Program-made: the position numbers and the translations under genes
The notes under the pieces: model-generated
Seen by the model: the letters and a program-made list of their open reading frames with translations, nothing else
What the model was told of the DNA's origin: nothing
Database searches by the model: none
Shown here: in pieces, positions 33,491 to 45,203 of the stretch
Layout: every line of letters starts with the position of its first letter
Position numbering within the stretch: position 1 is the first letter of the stretch
Source: Jaltomata sinuosa
Lineage: Eukaryota; Streptophyta; Magnoliopsida; Solanales; Solanaceae
Assembly (NCBI GenBank): GCA_003996215.1
Contig: QJPP01007235.1
Span: 124,001 to 188,000, forward strand
DNA length: 64,000 bases
Direction of reading: 5' to 3'

Positions 33491-34737
33491 ATGGAGGATA
33501 GTAGTTGGGATATAAGCGCGGTGGTAAAAAAATACAATATTAATAGACCTATCAATGTTGTAGTTCCTAAATTAAGCATGGAAACTTTTTAAAATGATGA
33601 TGGGAATTCTTTTGACAAACTTTTAGCTGCTGACATGACTAATTTTGATGGCTTACCTGAAATTTTCTCTATGAATTTTCCAGTTGCTTGTCAGGAAAAA
33701 TCAGATGATCAATCTTCAGAGATGATCAACCCCACAATTGTCGTTCCTATAATTGTTGATCAGGTCAAAATCATGGACCAAAATGATAACTATCAACTGT
33801 TACATCCCATTCAGCCAACTCAGTTTAGCCAACATATCTTTCTTCCTCCACCACCAGCATGTGTTCCAACTGGAGTTGTAACACCACATGAATGGATTAA
33901 TCTGCAACAATTCATTAGGGGAGCTAATATTTATCCTACTTTTACCTCACGCATGAGGAGTCCTCTAATCCAAAATCATATAAGGTAACTACTCCCTCTA
34001 ATACATTTTATGTGCGTGTGTTATTGAGCTTTGATTTAGTACTTATGATTTCAAATTAGGAAAAATCAATCGGTAAAGATTATCTATGAATTTTTGCAAG
34101 AGGAACTCACAAATGATATATGGGCATGGCGGAAGTACGGTCAGAAGCCAATCAAAGGTTCTCCATTCCTGAGGTTTGCTCTCTTTAACATTTTTTTCAT
34201 GTCATAAAAAGTTCCATCCAGTTCTTAATTTTTAAGATAAAAAGTAAAAATTAGTACATTATTAATGTGTAGACACATGTAATTTTTGACTTGAATACTA
34301 TTCTATATGTATATGACATAATAGGAACTACTACAAGTGTAGTACATCAAAACTCTGCAAAGCGAAGAAACAAATTGAGAAAAGCCCAAAGGATGAATTT
34401 TTTTTCTTGGTGGCCTATTCTGGTGAACATAATCATGATCCTCCCACGAACCGTAGCTCTCTCGCTAGATGGAACAGTAGTTCCAAAGAAAAGCTTCCAA
34501 AAGGCATAAATATTGTGCCCAAAGCATTAAAGTTTAATGCATCATCGTCCTCGTCCAAGCGTGCTAAATGTTCCAAAGTTGTTGCTTCTCCAGTTAGCTC
34601 AATTATGCCTATGATTGAAATTGAGTGCATCCTCAAACAAAAATAAAATAATTGTTGAAGCCACAAAGAACAAAGGCGATGGTGAAGAGGAGGAGAACGT
34701 AAATGAAGATATCCTCATGGGATTTGAAAAAGTCTAA
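33491..34737 (+). pseudogene. WRKY transcription factor relic, group IIe-like
   Basis: Three exons with standard GT-AG borders: 33491-33984, 34060-34173 and 34325 to 34646 or 34737. Phases join exactly, and the second intron splits the Arg codon after GSPFL, the conserved WRKY intron position. Exon 1 begins MEDSSWDISAVVKKYN. Exon 2 gives DIWAWRKYGQKPIKGSPF (WRKYGQK at codons 188-194). Exon 3 gives the zinc finger C-X5-C-X23-H-X1-H, complete (Cys208, Cys214, His238, His240). The order and the WAWRKYGQKPIKGSP block fit the WRKY22/27/29 type; such factors bind W-boxes, often in defence signalling. Two defects: TAA at codon 34 (33590-33592), and an apparent frameshift near 34560-34625. After the shift the other frame continues with EEEENVNED and ends GFEKV at 34737. 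All splice sites remain, so decay looks recent. A sequence error or translation from a later ATG (33635) are alternatives. Confidence 0.85.
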
Positions 34738-35260
34738 GGAGTTACTGCTTACACCTAATTGGGATGAAAAGGACAGAGAAAATCAGACTTTTTTGTCTCC
34801 ATAAACTTTATCAATCTGTAATTTTGTCTTTTGGTGTTTCTATTTTAGTTTTTTAGTGTGGCGAGGCAGTAATTTCATATTTGTTGTTTGTTATGTTTAA
34901 TCATGTAATCATAGAAAATGGTTCATCTCTAGCTAGCTAGATATGTACCTTTTTTAGTTATATTATTCTCTGTTGTTCTTCAATGTGACAATTCTATAAT
35001 CTGGTCCCTGATGTAAATTGTTATTTCAATTTTCTTCAAATAATTCTCTCTTTAAGAAAAATCATCTGACTTTGTTTATCTATTAAACTATATTAAGTTA
35101 TCACAATTTCGTTTAAGAAGATTTATATACTTCCTCTGTGAATATTGGACATTGAGTAGAACACCGGGTAGCTTTATACATATAACAGTATAAATTTCAT
35201 TGGATTTTCGAACTGAAATAAGAAGGGGGGTCATTATTAGTATTTTTATGGGGATTCTCG
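34738..35260. other. 3' flank of the WRKY relic
   Basis: AT-rich sequence, probably 3' untranslated region and downstream DNA. I see no gene or repeat. It ends where the truncated LTR of element H begins. Confidence 0.5.
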
Positions 35261-35625
35261 GATCGTGGTTTGAGGTCATGGTTTCTGGGCAAAATTTTCA
35301 TTTGCATGTCTGATTTCCATGGGTAAGGTCCATGGCTCGTGGAACATTCCATGGCCCGTAGAAACCTCATGTGGTTTCAGGGAACATGATTGACTTCCAC
35401 GAGGGAAAACCATGGACCATGGTCCGATCCACAACTCGGGAATCCCTGTTGTGGTTTCAGATCAGAGGGAAAGATATGCAAGGTTGGTTCCATGATTGGC
35501 ATCCATGGCCCGTGGTCCCTTCCACAGTCCATGGAACTCGTTCATGGTTCCTGTCTAAAACTTAAAACAGATCGAACTTAGGATTTTTGGTCTACTTCTT
35601 AGCTTAGAACATTCTGGGTGTTACA
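35261..35625 (-). mobile_element. Element H 3' LTR, truncated
   Basis: Matches 51271-51643 of the 5' LTR and ends GGTGTTACA at 35625. The outer 1.7 kb is missing, and the break lies inside the CCATGG-type palindrome cluster. No target duplication can be sought on this side. Confidence 0.85.
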
Positions 35626-35829
35626 ATATCTCACCCTTGGGATCATTCATCCTCGAATGAAGACTAAGAAAGCTGAGATGGATTCATGGAACATGCATAC
35701 ATACAAGAAACATACAAATAGCTGACAAGCAGAGAATATAAGGGATATACTGAGGAGGAAACTGAGGATGCTAAAGAGGGACTAGTACCTCAAGATCGAA
35801 CTGAATTGGGAGGAAAGAGGTGAGATTAC

Positions 35830-36290
35830 TTAGTCATAATGGTTGTTTCTACTTCCCAAGTATCTCACTCAACTGATTGGTTCCTCCAAAGAACTTTCAC
35901 CAAAGCAACTTCCTTATTCCTCAACCTATGAACTTGACGATCAAGAATCTCAATTCGGACCTCTTCATAAGTGAGATTATCTTCTAAACCCACATTCTCT
36001 AAAGGAACAACCAAGGTCAGATTACCAATGCACTTCTTCAACAGGGAAATATGAACGACCAAATAAACCGCTGCTAACTCGACTGGCAACTCTAACTAAT
36101 AAGCCATATTACCAAATCTCCTCAGAATCATGTAGGGACCTACATATCAGGGACTAAGATTCCCCTTCTTACCCAACCTCATCACACCCTTCATGAATGA
36201 AACTTTGAGGAATACCCAATCATCAACTTCAAATTCTAGGTCTCTTCTTCTCACATCTGCATAAGATTTCTGATGACTTTGGGCTGCCTT
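35830..36290 (-). pseudogene. Element H integrase C-terminus and chromodomain
   Basis: Frame 36089-35865 has AAVYLVVHISLLKKC, EILDRQVHRLRNKEVALVKV (ends only) and LWRNQSVE, then a TGA just before DTWEVE. The chromodomain is otherwise almost complete to about 35832. The preceding integrase C-terminal strand (RRLGKKG region, 36120-36290) has stops. Confidence 0.82.
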
Positions 36291-36299
36291 CAGCCTCTC

Positions 36300-37070
36300 T
36301 CTAATGAGCTGAACTTTGTCCATCATATTAAAAAAAAATTGGGCCTATCAAGGTTGCCTCACCTACCTCAGACCAACCAATAGGTGATCTACACCTCCGC
36401 CTATAAAGTGCCTCATATGGAGTCATTTGGATGCTAGAATAGAAACTGTTATTGTAGGCAAACCCTATAAGAGGCAAGTGATCATCCCAATTACCTTTGA
36501 AATCAATCATGCAAGCTCTCAAAATATCCTCTAAGTTCTGAATGATACATTATGCCTGACCATCTGTCTATGGATGAAAAGTTTTACTGAGATTCACCTG
36601 AGTACCAAGACCCTTCTAAAACAACCTCCAAAACTGATATGTAAACTGAGTACCCCTATCTGAGATGATGGAAAAGGGAAATCCATGTAGCATGACTATC
36701 TCATGAATGTAGAGTCTGGCATAATCATATGCTGAATCGATAGTCTTGACAGCTAAGAACTGGGATGACTTAATCATCCTATCTATAATTACCCAAATAG
36801 AGTCATGTTGTATGTGAGTAGGAGGTAAGCCTATAATGAAATTCATATTCATCAGTTTCCACTTCCAAAAAGGAAGGTCAATATCCTGAGTCATACTAGC
36901 GGGTCGTTGATGCTCTACCTTCACTTGCTGACAGTTGGGACACTTAGCCACAAAATCTGTGTCTCTCTTTATGCCATTCCACCAATATACTTCTCATAGG
37001 TCGTGGTACGTCTTAGTGGAACCGGGATGGATAGAATATCTAAAGCTATGATCCTCTATCAAAATTCATT
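36300..37070 (-). pseudogene. Element H integrase
   Basis: Zinc finger KCPNCQQVK near 36945 is kept. The first catalytic Asp is Asn (NMNFIIGLP near 36845); the second (ISDRGTQF near 36655) is kept; the catalytic Glu codon after DGQA is a stop (TAA, near 36552). Distal frame 36522-36328 has FAYNNSFYSS and YRRRCRSPIGW. It cannot be active. Confidence 0.85.
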
Positions 37071-37074
37071 ATCT

Positions 37075-37790
37075 CAACTCATCTATATTAGGGACACACA
37101 ATCGACCTTGATATCGAAGCACACTATCTCTCCCTTGGGAGAAAACCTCTACCCTCTGCTGATGGACTGCACCCTTCAACTGCTGCAAGATAGGATCACT
37201 ATATTGCTTCTCCTTCACCTCAACTACCAAATAAGATTCTGAACCATTCTGAATGATGACACCACCTTCTGACGAATCCACAATGTAAACTCCCAAACAA
37301 GCGAGCCTATGAACATTCTTAGACAATTTCTTCCTTTCTTCCCCAACATATGACACACTACCCATGGACAACCTGTTAAGTGCGTCAGCTACCATATTTT
37401 CCTTACCCGTATGGTAAAGCAAACTCATGTCATAATCCTTAAGAGGCTCAAGCTAGCTCCTTTGACAAAGATTCAACTCCTTTTGAGTGAATACATATTG
37501 TAAGATCTTATGATCAGTAAACATATCCACATAGACACCATACAAGTAGTGCCTCCAAATCTTCATAGCAAAAATAATAGCCGCAAGCTCAAGGTCATGA
37601 GTAGGGTAGTTCTTTTCATAAACTTTAAGTTGTCTGGAGGCATAGTCAATGACCTTAACATGTTACATCAAAACACAACACAAAGCATCACAATACACAA
37701 CAAAGCCATATGAACCCTGGGGTAGAGTCAAAACTGGAGTTGTGGTCAATCTAGTCTTTAATTCCTAAAAGTTCTTTTCACACTCATCAG
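37075..37790 (-). pseudogene. Element H RNase H and tether
   Basis: The tether frame 37428-37069 includes LLYHTGKENMVADALNRLS and FSQGRDSVLRYQGRLCVPN. RNase H (about 37760-37440) carries KIWRHYLYGV and VYVDMFTDHK with stops, and part of the VYCDA block is shortened (loss around 37680). Confidence 0.75.
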
Positions 37791-37794
37791 ACCA

Positions 37795-38174
37795 CTAGAA
37801 ATTTACCTTTTTCAGAGTCAACTTGGTCAATGGGGTAGCTATGAATGAAAATCCCTCAACAAATATCATGTAGTAATCAGCCAAGCCTAAGAAGCTCCTA
37901 ATATCTATCAGAGAGGTGGGACTAGGATAGTTCTTCATTGCCTCAATCTTTTACAAATCCATTCAAATGCCCTCTTAGACACCACATGACCCAGAAACGC
38001 AACTGACTGCATCCAAAACTCACACTTACTAAACTTAGCAAATAATTGGCGATCCTTGAGAGGTTACAATAATACCCTCAAGTGATTTGCATGCTCCTCC
38101 TCACTCTGATAATAAACCAAAATATCATCTATGAAGACAATGACAAACATATCCAAATATTGCTTTATCAATAG
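37795..38174 (-). pseudogene. Element H reverse transcriptase, C-terminal part
   Basis: Contains the FIDDILVYY palm motif, catalytic codons at 38124-38135 intact, then the connection region down to GFSFIATPL near 37830, with stops and a frameshift near 37970. The N-terminal part resumes at 47187. Confidence 0.8.
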
Positions 38175-40133
38175 TGTCACTCCCTGAGGCTACCCCCTGG
38201 ATGCAACACGGTGCTTAGTGTCACTATGATCCCAAGCTAACCCATGGCATGGCATATCTATACAAGTTCAAATTTGAAAACAGGTACTGTGAGGAAGCTA
38301 AAAGCATTTTAATCAACTAAAATGGGAAGAACCCGAATATTTGAATATATGAATCAAATATAAATAGTATAGTGCTGACTGAAAACAACACTAACAACTG
38401 CTGAAATCTAGTCTATGTCTGAAAGCCTTCTAACTGATAGGAGTTGCTGGGACTTGCCCCCAGCTAACTCTAACAAGTCTGAAACTGAAAGATAAGGACT
38501 GAAAATAAAGAATGTCTATCATCCTCGAGCTATGAGGACTTAACACTGAGGATACTGAGTATGGACTGGGAGACGAACTAAGTGCGGTCTGGACAATGAG
38601 CACCTGAACCTACATCAAGAAATAATGTAGCACAAAAGTATACGTCAGTACTTTGAATGTGCTGAGCATGCAGGGTATGTACTAAACTGGACAATGTTGA
38701 ACTGAACATAGAAATAGATATACTGGCATGTAACTGAAATCTGAGTTGTATGCAATGACTAAATACAAATCATGAATATAACATGTTGGACTGAATACTG
38801 AAATAAATATTGATTACATGGTCAATGCAATATGAATCGGACTGTGGGAGATACTATTAATCGACATACCCCAAGTTGAGCTAACTATGGGGCCAACCTA
38901 TAACCCTGGATAGAAGGGTATTTATACCTTGCCAAGGGTACGAACAAATCTGACGTGGATCCACTAACTGATTTCCACAAGGTATAAGAGTGTCAAGCCT
39001 AATTTGATGGGTGACCCCTTTAAAACCTACGGTGGCGCCATAGTTCTAGAACTCAGGGATTGATACCAAAGGTCTCAGCCTAAACTGACGGGTGAGCCTT
39101 CATCCCTTTGTCCGCTCAGTGCTAAGTCTACTCTGAACTGAATGTAAGCTAAAAATTTCAACTGTAATACTGGATAGCTCAAAATACTGATATAATCTGA
39201 GAATGCACATAAACATACTGAAAGATATGGCACTCGAGTTCTGAAGTATGATTATCTGACTGACCTGCCTAACAAGTATAATTCATGAAGTACTGGAATT
39301 AACACAAGCTACGGTTTCTGAATTTTATACATGAACTTTACTAATTCTCCAAGGAACATGAGCTAAGCATCATATAAGTTATAGCATCTGAATAGCAAGG
39401 AAATTTCTAAGGTTTATGAATCCTAGGTCTAATTAATCATGGAGAAACTGAAGGAACTGACTGAGTTCTAGAGACCTAGTGGGTGAAAGGAACCCACTAG
39501 TGAAATATCACATACCTGGATTCTGAGAGGACTTGGAGGAAACCCTTTTTTCCTTGGTCTTGAGAGAGAGCGTTCTGTGCTTAACTGAATTTGCTAAGTG
39601 TCGAATGATTTAGGAGTATTTAGGGAAAATAGAGTTAAAACCCCTTTAATTACTCCCAAAATGACTTAGGATTAGAAATAAGAGAATTGGGAAAAGACCA
39701 AACTTCCCCCAACTTAAACTAAAAAATTTGGAAAAACTCACCGCCCGACGGGCATTGGACCTGTGATGGCGCTTCTTCCAAGGAATCGGGATGGGATAGG
39801 CTTGGACTGACCCCCTGGACCATTTCCACGGGCAGGTCCATGGCCTATCGCATCTGCAACGCCCGTGGCAATTTGCCCATAGGGGCAAGGGAGGCTGAGG
39901 GAGGGTTGTTGGCCCCTTTTAACGGGATTCCAGACGGCCCGTCGGACCTCCAATGCCCATCGGGTCCCCCATTGGCTGGAGCCTAAAAGGATGAGTCCCT
40001 GGGCTATTCCACGAGTACACCTGACGGGCCGTCGTGTCCATGATGCCCGTGAGGCTTGACTAGGGAGGGGATTTTTCTTAAGTCTTCCCGAGTTCTGGTT
40101 TTCTAAAGCTGGCTTAAATTCTGGGGTGTTACA
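38175..40133 (-). mobile_element. Element I 3' LTR
   Basis: 1959 bases. The hairpin at 38646-38664 has one mismatch. 38946-39521 is identical to 45976-46551 of the other LTR. The palindrome cluster (GACGGGCCGTC type) is at 39745-40060. Confidence 0.9.
38946..39521 (-). repeat. 576-base tract identical between the two LTRs of element I
   Basis: Every base equals 45976-46551. The 65 bases before it differ at 7 positions. Just after it a 27-base indel bounded by GGAT, then frequent substitutions, follow. It suggests sequence exchange or an assembly effect. Confidence 0.9.
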
Positions 40134-40360
40134 ATATCTCCCCCTTGGGATATTCATCCTCGAATGAAGATTAACTAAGTTGAGTTTGGAGGGAAATAGT
40201 TGCAATCCTTACCAATCTAAAAACTAGAAGTTGGTATCTGACTGAGTGTAGTTCAAAGTACATGGAAGCATGCTGAAAATACTAGAATAGCTGGGAAACA
40301 CAAGATTCTGAGACTGACATGCATAAGAGGAAACTGAGAGACTGGAGAGAAACTGTTACC

Positions 40361-40860
40361 TCAAACTGAAACTGGGTCAGAGGGAAAGAGGTAAGGGTAC
40401 TTGTCCATCATAGGTGCTTCTTTTTCCCAAGTAGCTCCCTCTACGGACTGATTCCTCCACAAAAATTTTACTGAAGCAACTTCCTTATTCCTCAACCTAC
40501 GAACCTGACGGTCAAGAATCTCAACTGGAACCTCCTCATAGGTGATGCTATCCTTCAATTCCACACTCTCTAGAGGTACAATCGATGTCAGATCACCCAC
40601 ACACTTCTTCAACATGGAAATATGGAAGACTGGATGAACTGCTGTTAGTTCTGCTGGCAACTCTAACTTATAAGCCACATGACCAACCCTTTTTAGGATT
40701 CTGTAAGGACCTACATACCTGGACTGAGCTTCCCTTTCTTGCCAAATCTCATCACCCCCTTCATGGGTGATACCTTCAGAAAAACCCAATTATCGATTTC
40801 AAACTCTAAGTCCCTTCTCCAAATATCTGCATAGGACTTCTGACGACTATGAGCTGTCTT
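40361..40860 (-). pseudogene. Element I integrase C-terminus and chromodomain
   Basis: Frame 40789-40361, 142 codons, with YVGPYRILKRVGHVAYKLEL, VHPVFHISMLKKC and a complete chromodomain: EILDRQVRRLRNKEVASVKF, LWRNQSVEGATWEKE, KYPYLFPSDPVSV. The first 20 codons are out of frame with the family (frameshift near 40725). Apart from that the chromodomain is intact, one of the two whole ones here. Confidence 0.88.
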
Positions 40861-40869
40861 TAGTCTATC

Positions 40870-41690
40870 TCTGATGAGCTAAACTTTTTCCATAGCCTCA
40901 TAAACTGAATATGGCCCAATCAAGGCTGCTTCACCTACTTCAAACCAACCTACTAGTGATCTGCATCTACGCCCATAAAGTGCCTCATAAGGAGCCATCT
41001 GAATACTGGAGTGAAAACTGTTATTATAGGCAAACTCTATGAAAGGCAGGTGATCATCCCAACTATCCTTGAAATTGATCATGCAAGCTATCAAAATGTC
41101 CTGTAAGGTCTGAATGGTATGCTCTGGCTGACCATCCCTCTGCTGGTGAAATATTGTACTGAGATTCACCTAAGTACCAAGACCCCTCTGAAATGATCCT
41201 CAGAAATGAGATGTAAACTGAGGACATCTATTTGAGATGATAGACAAGGGAAACCCATGCAACCTGACTATCTCACTGATGTAGATTTTGGCATAGTCCT
41301 CCGCTGAATCTGTAGTCTTAACTGCCAGGAAGTGAGTTGACTTAATAACTCTGTCCACTATCACCCAAATAGAGTCGTGCTGTCTGCAAGTAAGAGGTAA
41401 ACCCATAATGAAATCCATATTGATCACCTCCCACTTTCAAGTAAGAATGTTAATATCTTGAGTCACACCTCTTAGTTTCTAATGTTCTACCTTCACCTGC
41501 TGATAGTTGAGATACTTAGCCATAAAATATGTGATGTCCCTTTTCATGCCATTCCACCAATAAACTTGCCGTAGATCATGGTACATCTTAGTGGCACCTA
41601 GATGAATAGAATATCTGGAATTATAGGCTTCTGTAAGGATCTGCTGCCTTAACTCACCCACCCTAGGAACATATAATCGACCTTCGTAAT
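40870..41690 (-). pseudogene. Element I integrase
   Basis: The zinc finger has both Cys changed (KYLNYQQVK, 41530-41500). The first Asp (NMDFIMGLP, near 41415) is kept; the second is Asn (ISNRCPQF, near 41225); the Glu (DGQPEHT, near 41125) is kept. Frames: 41661-41479, 41427-41200 and 41169-40879, separated by stops and a frameshift near 41190. Confidence 0.85.
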
Positions 41691-41699
41691 GAAGTACAC

Positions 41700-42207
41700 C
41701 ATCTCCCCCTTGGGAGAAAACCTCTACTCTCTGCTGATGAACTACACATTTCAGCTGAAGTAATATAGGGTCACTATCCTGCTTCTCCTTAACCTACACT
41801 ACCAAATAAGATTCTGATCCATTCTATAATATTACACCCCCATCTGACGTGTCCATAAGGCAAACTCCTAAATGAGCCAGCCGGTGAACATCTCTGGCTA
41901 ATTCTTTCTTCTTTTTCTGAACATACGATACGCTACCCATAGATAGTCTGTTGAGAGCATTAGCCACTACATTGGCCTTACCAGGATGGTAGAGCACATT
42001 CATGTCATAGTCCTTGAGGAACTGATCAATCCATCTCCTCTGACAAAGATTCAACTCTTTCTGGGTAAACACATACTGGAGGCTCTTATGGTATGTGAAC
42101 ACATCAACATGAACACCATACAAATAGTGTCTCTAAATCTTTAGAGCAAACACAACTGATGCAAGCTCTAGGTCATGAGTCGGGTAGTTCTTCTAATGGA
42201 CCTTAAG
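41700..42207 (-). pseudogene. Element I RNase H end and tether
   Basis: Frame 42123-41824 runs VHVDVFTYHKSLQYVFTQKEL, CQRRWIDQFLKDYDMNVLYH and ALNRLSMGSVSYV. The Asp of the FTDHKSL block is Tyr here. Stops occur at the KIWRHYLYG block (near 42135) and near 41830. Confidence 0.82.
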
Positions 42208-43404
42208 CTATCTAGAAGAATAAGCTATGACCTTACCCTGTTGCATCAAAACACAACCTAGGCCGACTCTAGACGCATCGCAATAAACCACATAACCATC
42301 CCAACCCTCTGGTAAAGTCAAGACAGGAGCTGTAATCAACCTCGTCTTCAGTTCTAAGAAACTTTTCTCACACTTATCTAACCACTGGAACTTGACTTTT
42401 TTCTGAGTCAACTTGGTCAATGGGGCAGCTATGGATGAAAATCCTTCTACGAACCTCCTGTAATAACTAGCCAAACCTAAGAAACTCTTGATATCTGTCA
42501 GAGAGGTGGGTCTGGGCCAGTCCTTTACCGCCTCAATCTTCTGAGAATCAACTCGGATGCCTTCACTAGACACCACATGACCAAGATAAGAGATTGATTT
42601 CAACCAAAATGCACACTTACTGAACTTGGCAAATAACTGGCAGTCCTTGAGAGTCTGCAGAACAACCCTCAGATGAGTTGCATGCTCCTCCTTATTCTGA
42701 GAATAAACGAGGATATCATCAATAAAGATGATAATGAATAGGTTCAAATATTGCTTGAACACCCTGTTCATTAAATCCATAAAAGTTGCAGGGGCATTAG
42801 TTATTCCAAAAGACATAACTATAAATTCATAGTGACCATACCGAGTCCTAAAGATTGTCTTCGAGATGTCACTACCTCGGACTCTGAGCTGATGATAGAC
42901 AGATCTGAGGTCTATCTTAGAAAAGCAACTAGCACCCTGAAGTTGGTCGAACAAGTCATCAATCCTGGGGATGGGATATTTATTCTTGATTGTGACTTTG
43001 TTCAAATGACGGTAGTTAATGCACATCCTGAGAGAACCATCTTTCTTATGCACAAACAATACTGGAGCACCCCATGGAGAGATATTGGGTCTGATGAAGC
43101 CCTTATCTAGAAGGTCTTTTGGATGTTCTTTCAATTCCTTAAGCTCAGTTGGATCTATTCTATATGGAGGAATCGAAATAGGCTGGGTATCTGGAAAGAG
43201 ATCTATTTCGAAGTTGATTTCCCACTCGGGAGGAACTCCAGGAAGATCTTCTGGAAACACCTCTAGAAATTCATTTACTATAGGGACTGACTCAAGAGTT
43301 GCAGTCTTGGAGTTTGAATCCTTAACTCGAACAAGATGATAGATATACCCTTTGGAAATCATCTTTCTGGACTTAAGGTAGAAGATGAAATGACCTACAG
43401 GCAC
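42208..43404 (-). pseudogene. Element I RT and RNase H start, 398-codon open frame
   Basis: An uninterrupted stretch from the protease-RT linker (MPVGHFIFYLKSRKMISKG) through the whole RT into RNase H. Residue positions: EVFPEDLPGVPP about 48-59; GAPVLFVHKKDGSLRMCINY about 113-132; KIDLRSVYHQL about 165-175; FGITNAPATFM about 197-207; FIDDILVYS about 225-233 (catalytic codons 42715-42726); FLGLASYYRRFVEGF about 307-321; VVYCDASRVGLG about 371-382; it ends at AYSSR before a stop. It is part of Gag-Pol; the first Met is not a real start. Oddities are MCINY for MCIDY and SVYHQ for SGYHQ. Best-preserved RT here. Confidence 0.9.
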
Positions 43405-43439
43405 TGAGTTACTAGCCTTCCATTCTAAGACTGGATCGT

Positions 43440-43820
43440 TAGGAAACTAAAATCGGACAATCCTAGCTCTACAATCGGTTGAGGCATAACAGGAATGTAA
43501 CCAATCCATGCCTAGAATGATATCAAAATCTACCATTTCTAACTCTACAAATCTGCTGAGGTGATTTTCTAGGAAACTGTAACAGGGTAATTTCTGTATA
43601 CTTGTCTCGCTATAACTGGGTCACCAACTAGAGTAGAGAATGAGAAGGGTTTTGGAAGAGTTTCTGGATTGACATCAAAATTTACTACTATATATGGAGT
43701 TATAAAGGAAAGCGTAGCCCTTGGATCTAATAATTCATAAACATCAATATTAAAGACTCGCAACGTACCCGTGACCATATCAAGAGAATCCTCCTGGTCC
43801 TGTCGAGCCTGAAGAGCGTA
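43440..43820 (-). pseudogene. Element I protease
   Basis: Active site ELLDPRATLSFITPYI (frame 43778-43569): the catalytic Asp-Pro is followed by Arg instead of Gly. A stop follows TVS, then EMVDFDIILGMDWLHSC continues in another stretch near 43540-43490. Confidence 0.82.
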
Positions 43821-43829
43821 TAACCTATT

Positions 43830-44981
43830 CTGGCGCTAACCACCACCTGTACCAGATAAGGCACCCTGTTGAGTGAGGCGGCTTACTGGAACTGCTGCAG
43901 AGCTAGCCTGGTTCTGCGAATGAGTATCCCTGCCCTTCTGAGAATTTTCAGGGCACTCTCTCATCCTGTGGCCTGGATTACCACACCCAAAGAAATTCCC
44001 ACTACCTGCTATGCACTCACCTTGGTGGTTTCTACCACACTTCTTACACGCTAGATTAGTTCACCCGCTAGTAACCGTACCTTGGTACTGAGAGTTAGAC
44101 GCTCTATCCCATTGATCCTTCTTGAACTTAAGCACTGGGGCATTAGCAGAAGATGGAGCTGGAGCTGAACTCTTCTGACAAAACTGAGAGTGGTTTCCAC
44201 CTTTTAACCTCTGTTAAGAGTAGCTAAAGTCACTTGTCTTATCCCTCTTAGTATCTCATCCCCTTTCCTTGATTTTCTCCTCCTCGATCTGCTGGGCATA
44301 GGTAACCAACCTGGAGAAGTCCATCTCCTTAATTAGCATAGAAGTCCTACACTCCTTGAATATATCATCCGATACACCGGATACAAACTTGCTCATACAA
44401 GCTCTGGAGTCAGCTACTATCGCTGGAGCATACTTAGATAGCTGAGTGAACTTGAGAGCATAGTCATTCACGCTTATGTCATTGTGCTTCAGATTGATGA
44501 ATTCCTGAACCTTGGCTTCCCTGATCTCTAGTGGGAAGAACTGGTCTAGAAAATCTATCTTGAAAAGATTCCAAGTCACTGGCCCTGCATTGGCACAATG
44601 AGATTCCTTCCATTGTTGGTACTAAGTGTAGGTCACTCACTTCAACTGATAGGCGGCCAAGTCTGCACCCTCGACTGGAGTGACACCCATAATATATGTC
44701 ACCTTCTGAATGTCATCCAAAAACTCTAGTGGATCCTCTTCTGACTTAGACCCATGAAATTCTGGAGGGTTCATCTGAGTGAAGTCTCGGATTCTAGCTA
44801 CAGTAGTGTTAGTCTGAGGCAGAACTGGTGCCACAGCTTGTTGGTTGACCTGGGCGGTCATAGCTTGAGAAAACACTTAAAAAGCAGCCCTAAATTTGGC
44901 ATGCATGACTTCTTCATTCAAAGGGTCTGCTGGAGCTATTGGTGCTGGCTGATTCCTAGCGTTAGCTCTTCTGGGAGGCAT
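43830..44981 (-). pseudogene. Element I gag
   Basis: The start MPPRRANARNQPAPIAPADP is at 44981. The capsid part: MNPPEFHGSKSEEDPLEFLD near 44770-44710 and WNLFKIDFLDQFFPLEIREA from 44576 (frame 44579-44256). A TAA interrupts near 44880 and a TAG replaces a TGG near 44626. Zinc knuckle NFFGCGNPGHRMRECP near 44005-43960, where the first Cys is Phe. It retains a normal ATG, unlike F and H. Confidence 0.85.
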
Positions 44982-45187
44982 TTTTTTGAAATGTGAAGAG
45001 AACGAGTTAGAATAGAAGGAAACTAAATAGAGTTTATACTCTACAACACGAACTTGAAAAGAAAGAGGGAAAGTTGTTCCTAATGACATTTCATAGCTCC
45101 TCCCCCATAAGTGTGGCATGCTTTACACCCATGAAAAAGCCTCTACTTAAGGCGGCTTTCAGACACCCTAGGACACTTGAACCTCAT

Positions 45188-45199
45188 GCTCTGATACCA
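45188..45199 (-). other. Primer binding site of element I
   Basis: GCTCTGATACCA on the + strand, read as TGGTATCAGAGC: a perfect match to the plant initiator tRNA-Met 3' end. Confidence 0.9.
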
Positions 45200-45203
45200 A
45201 GTT

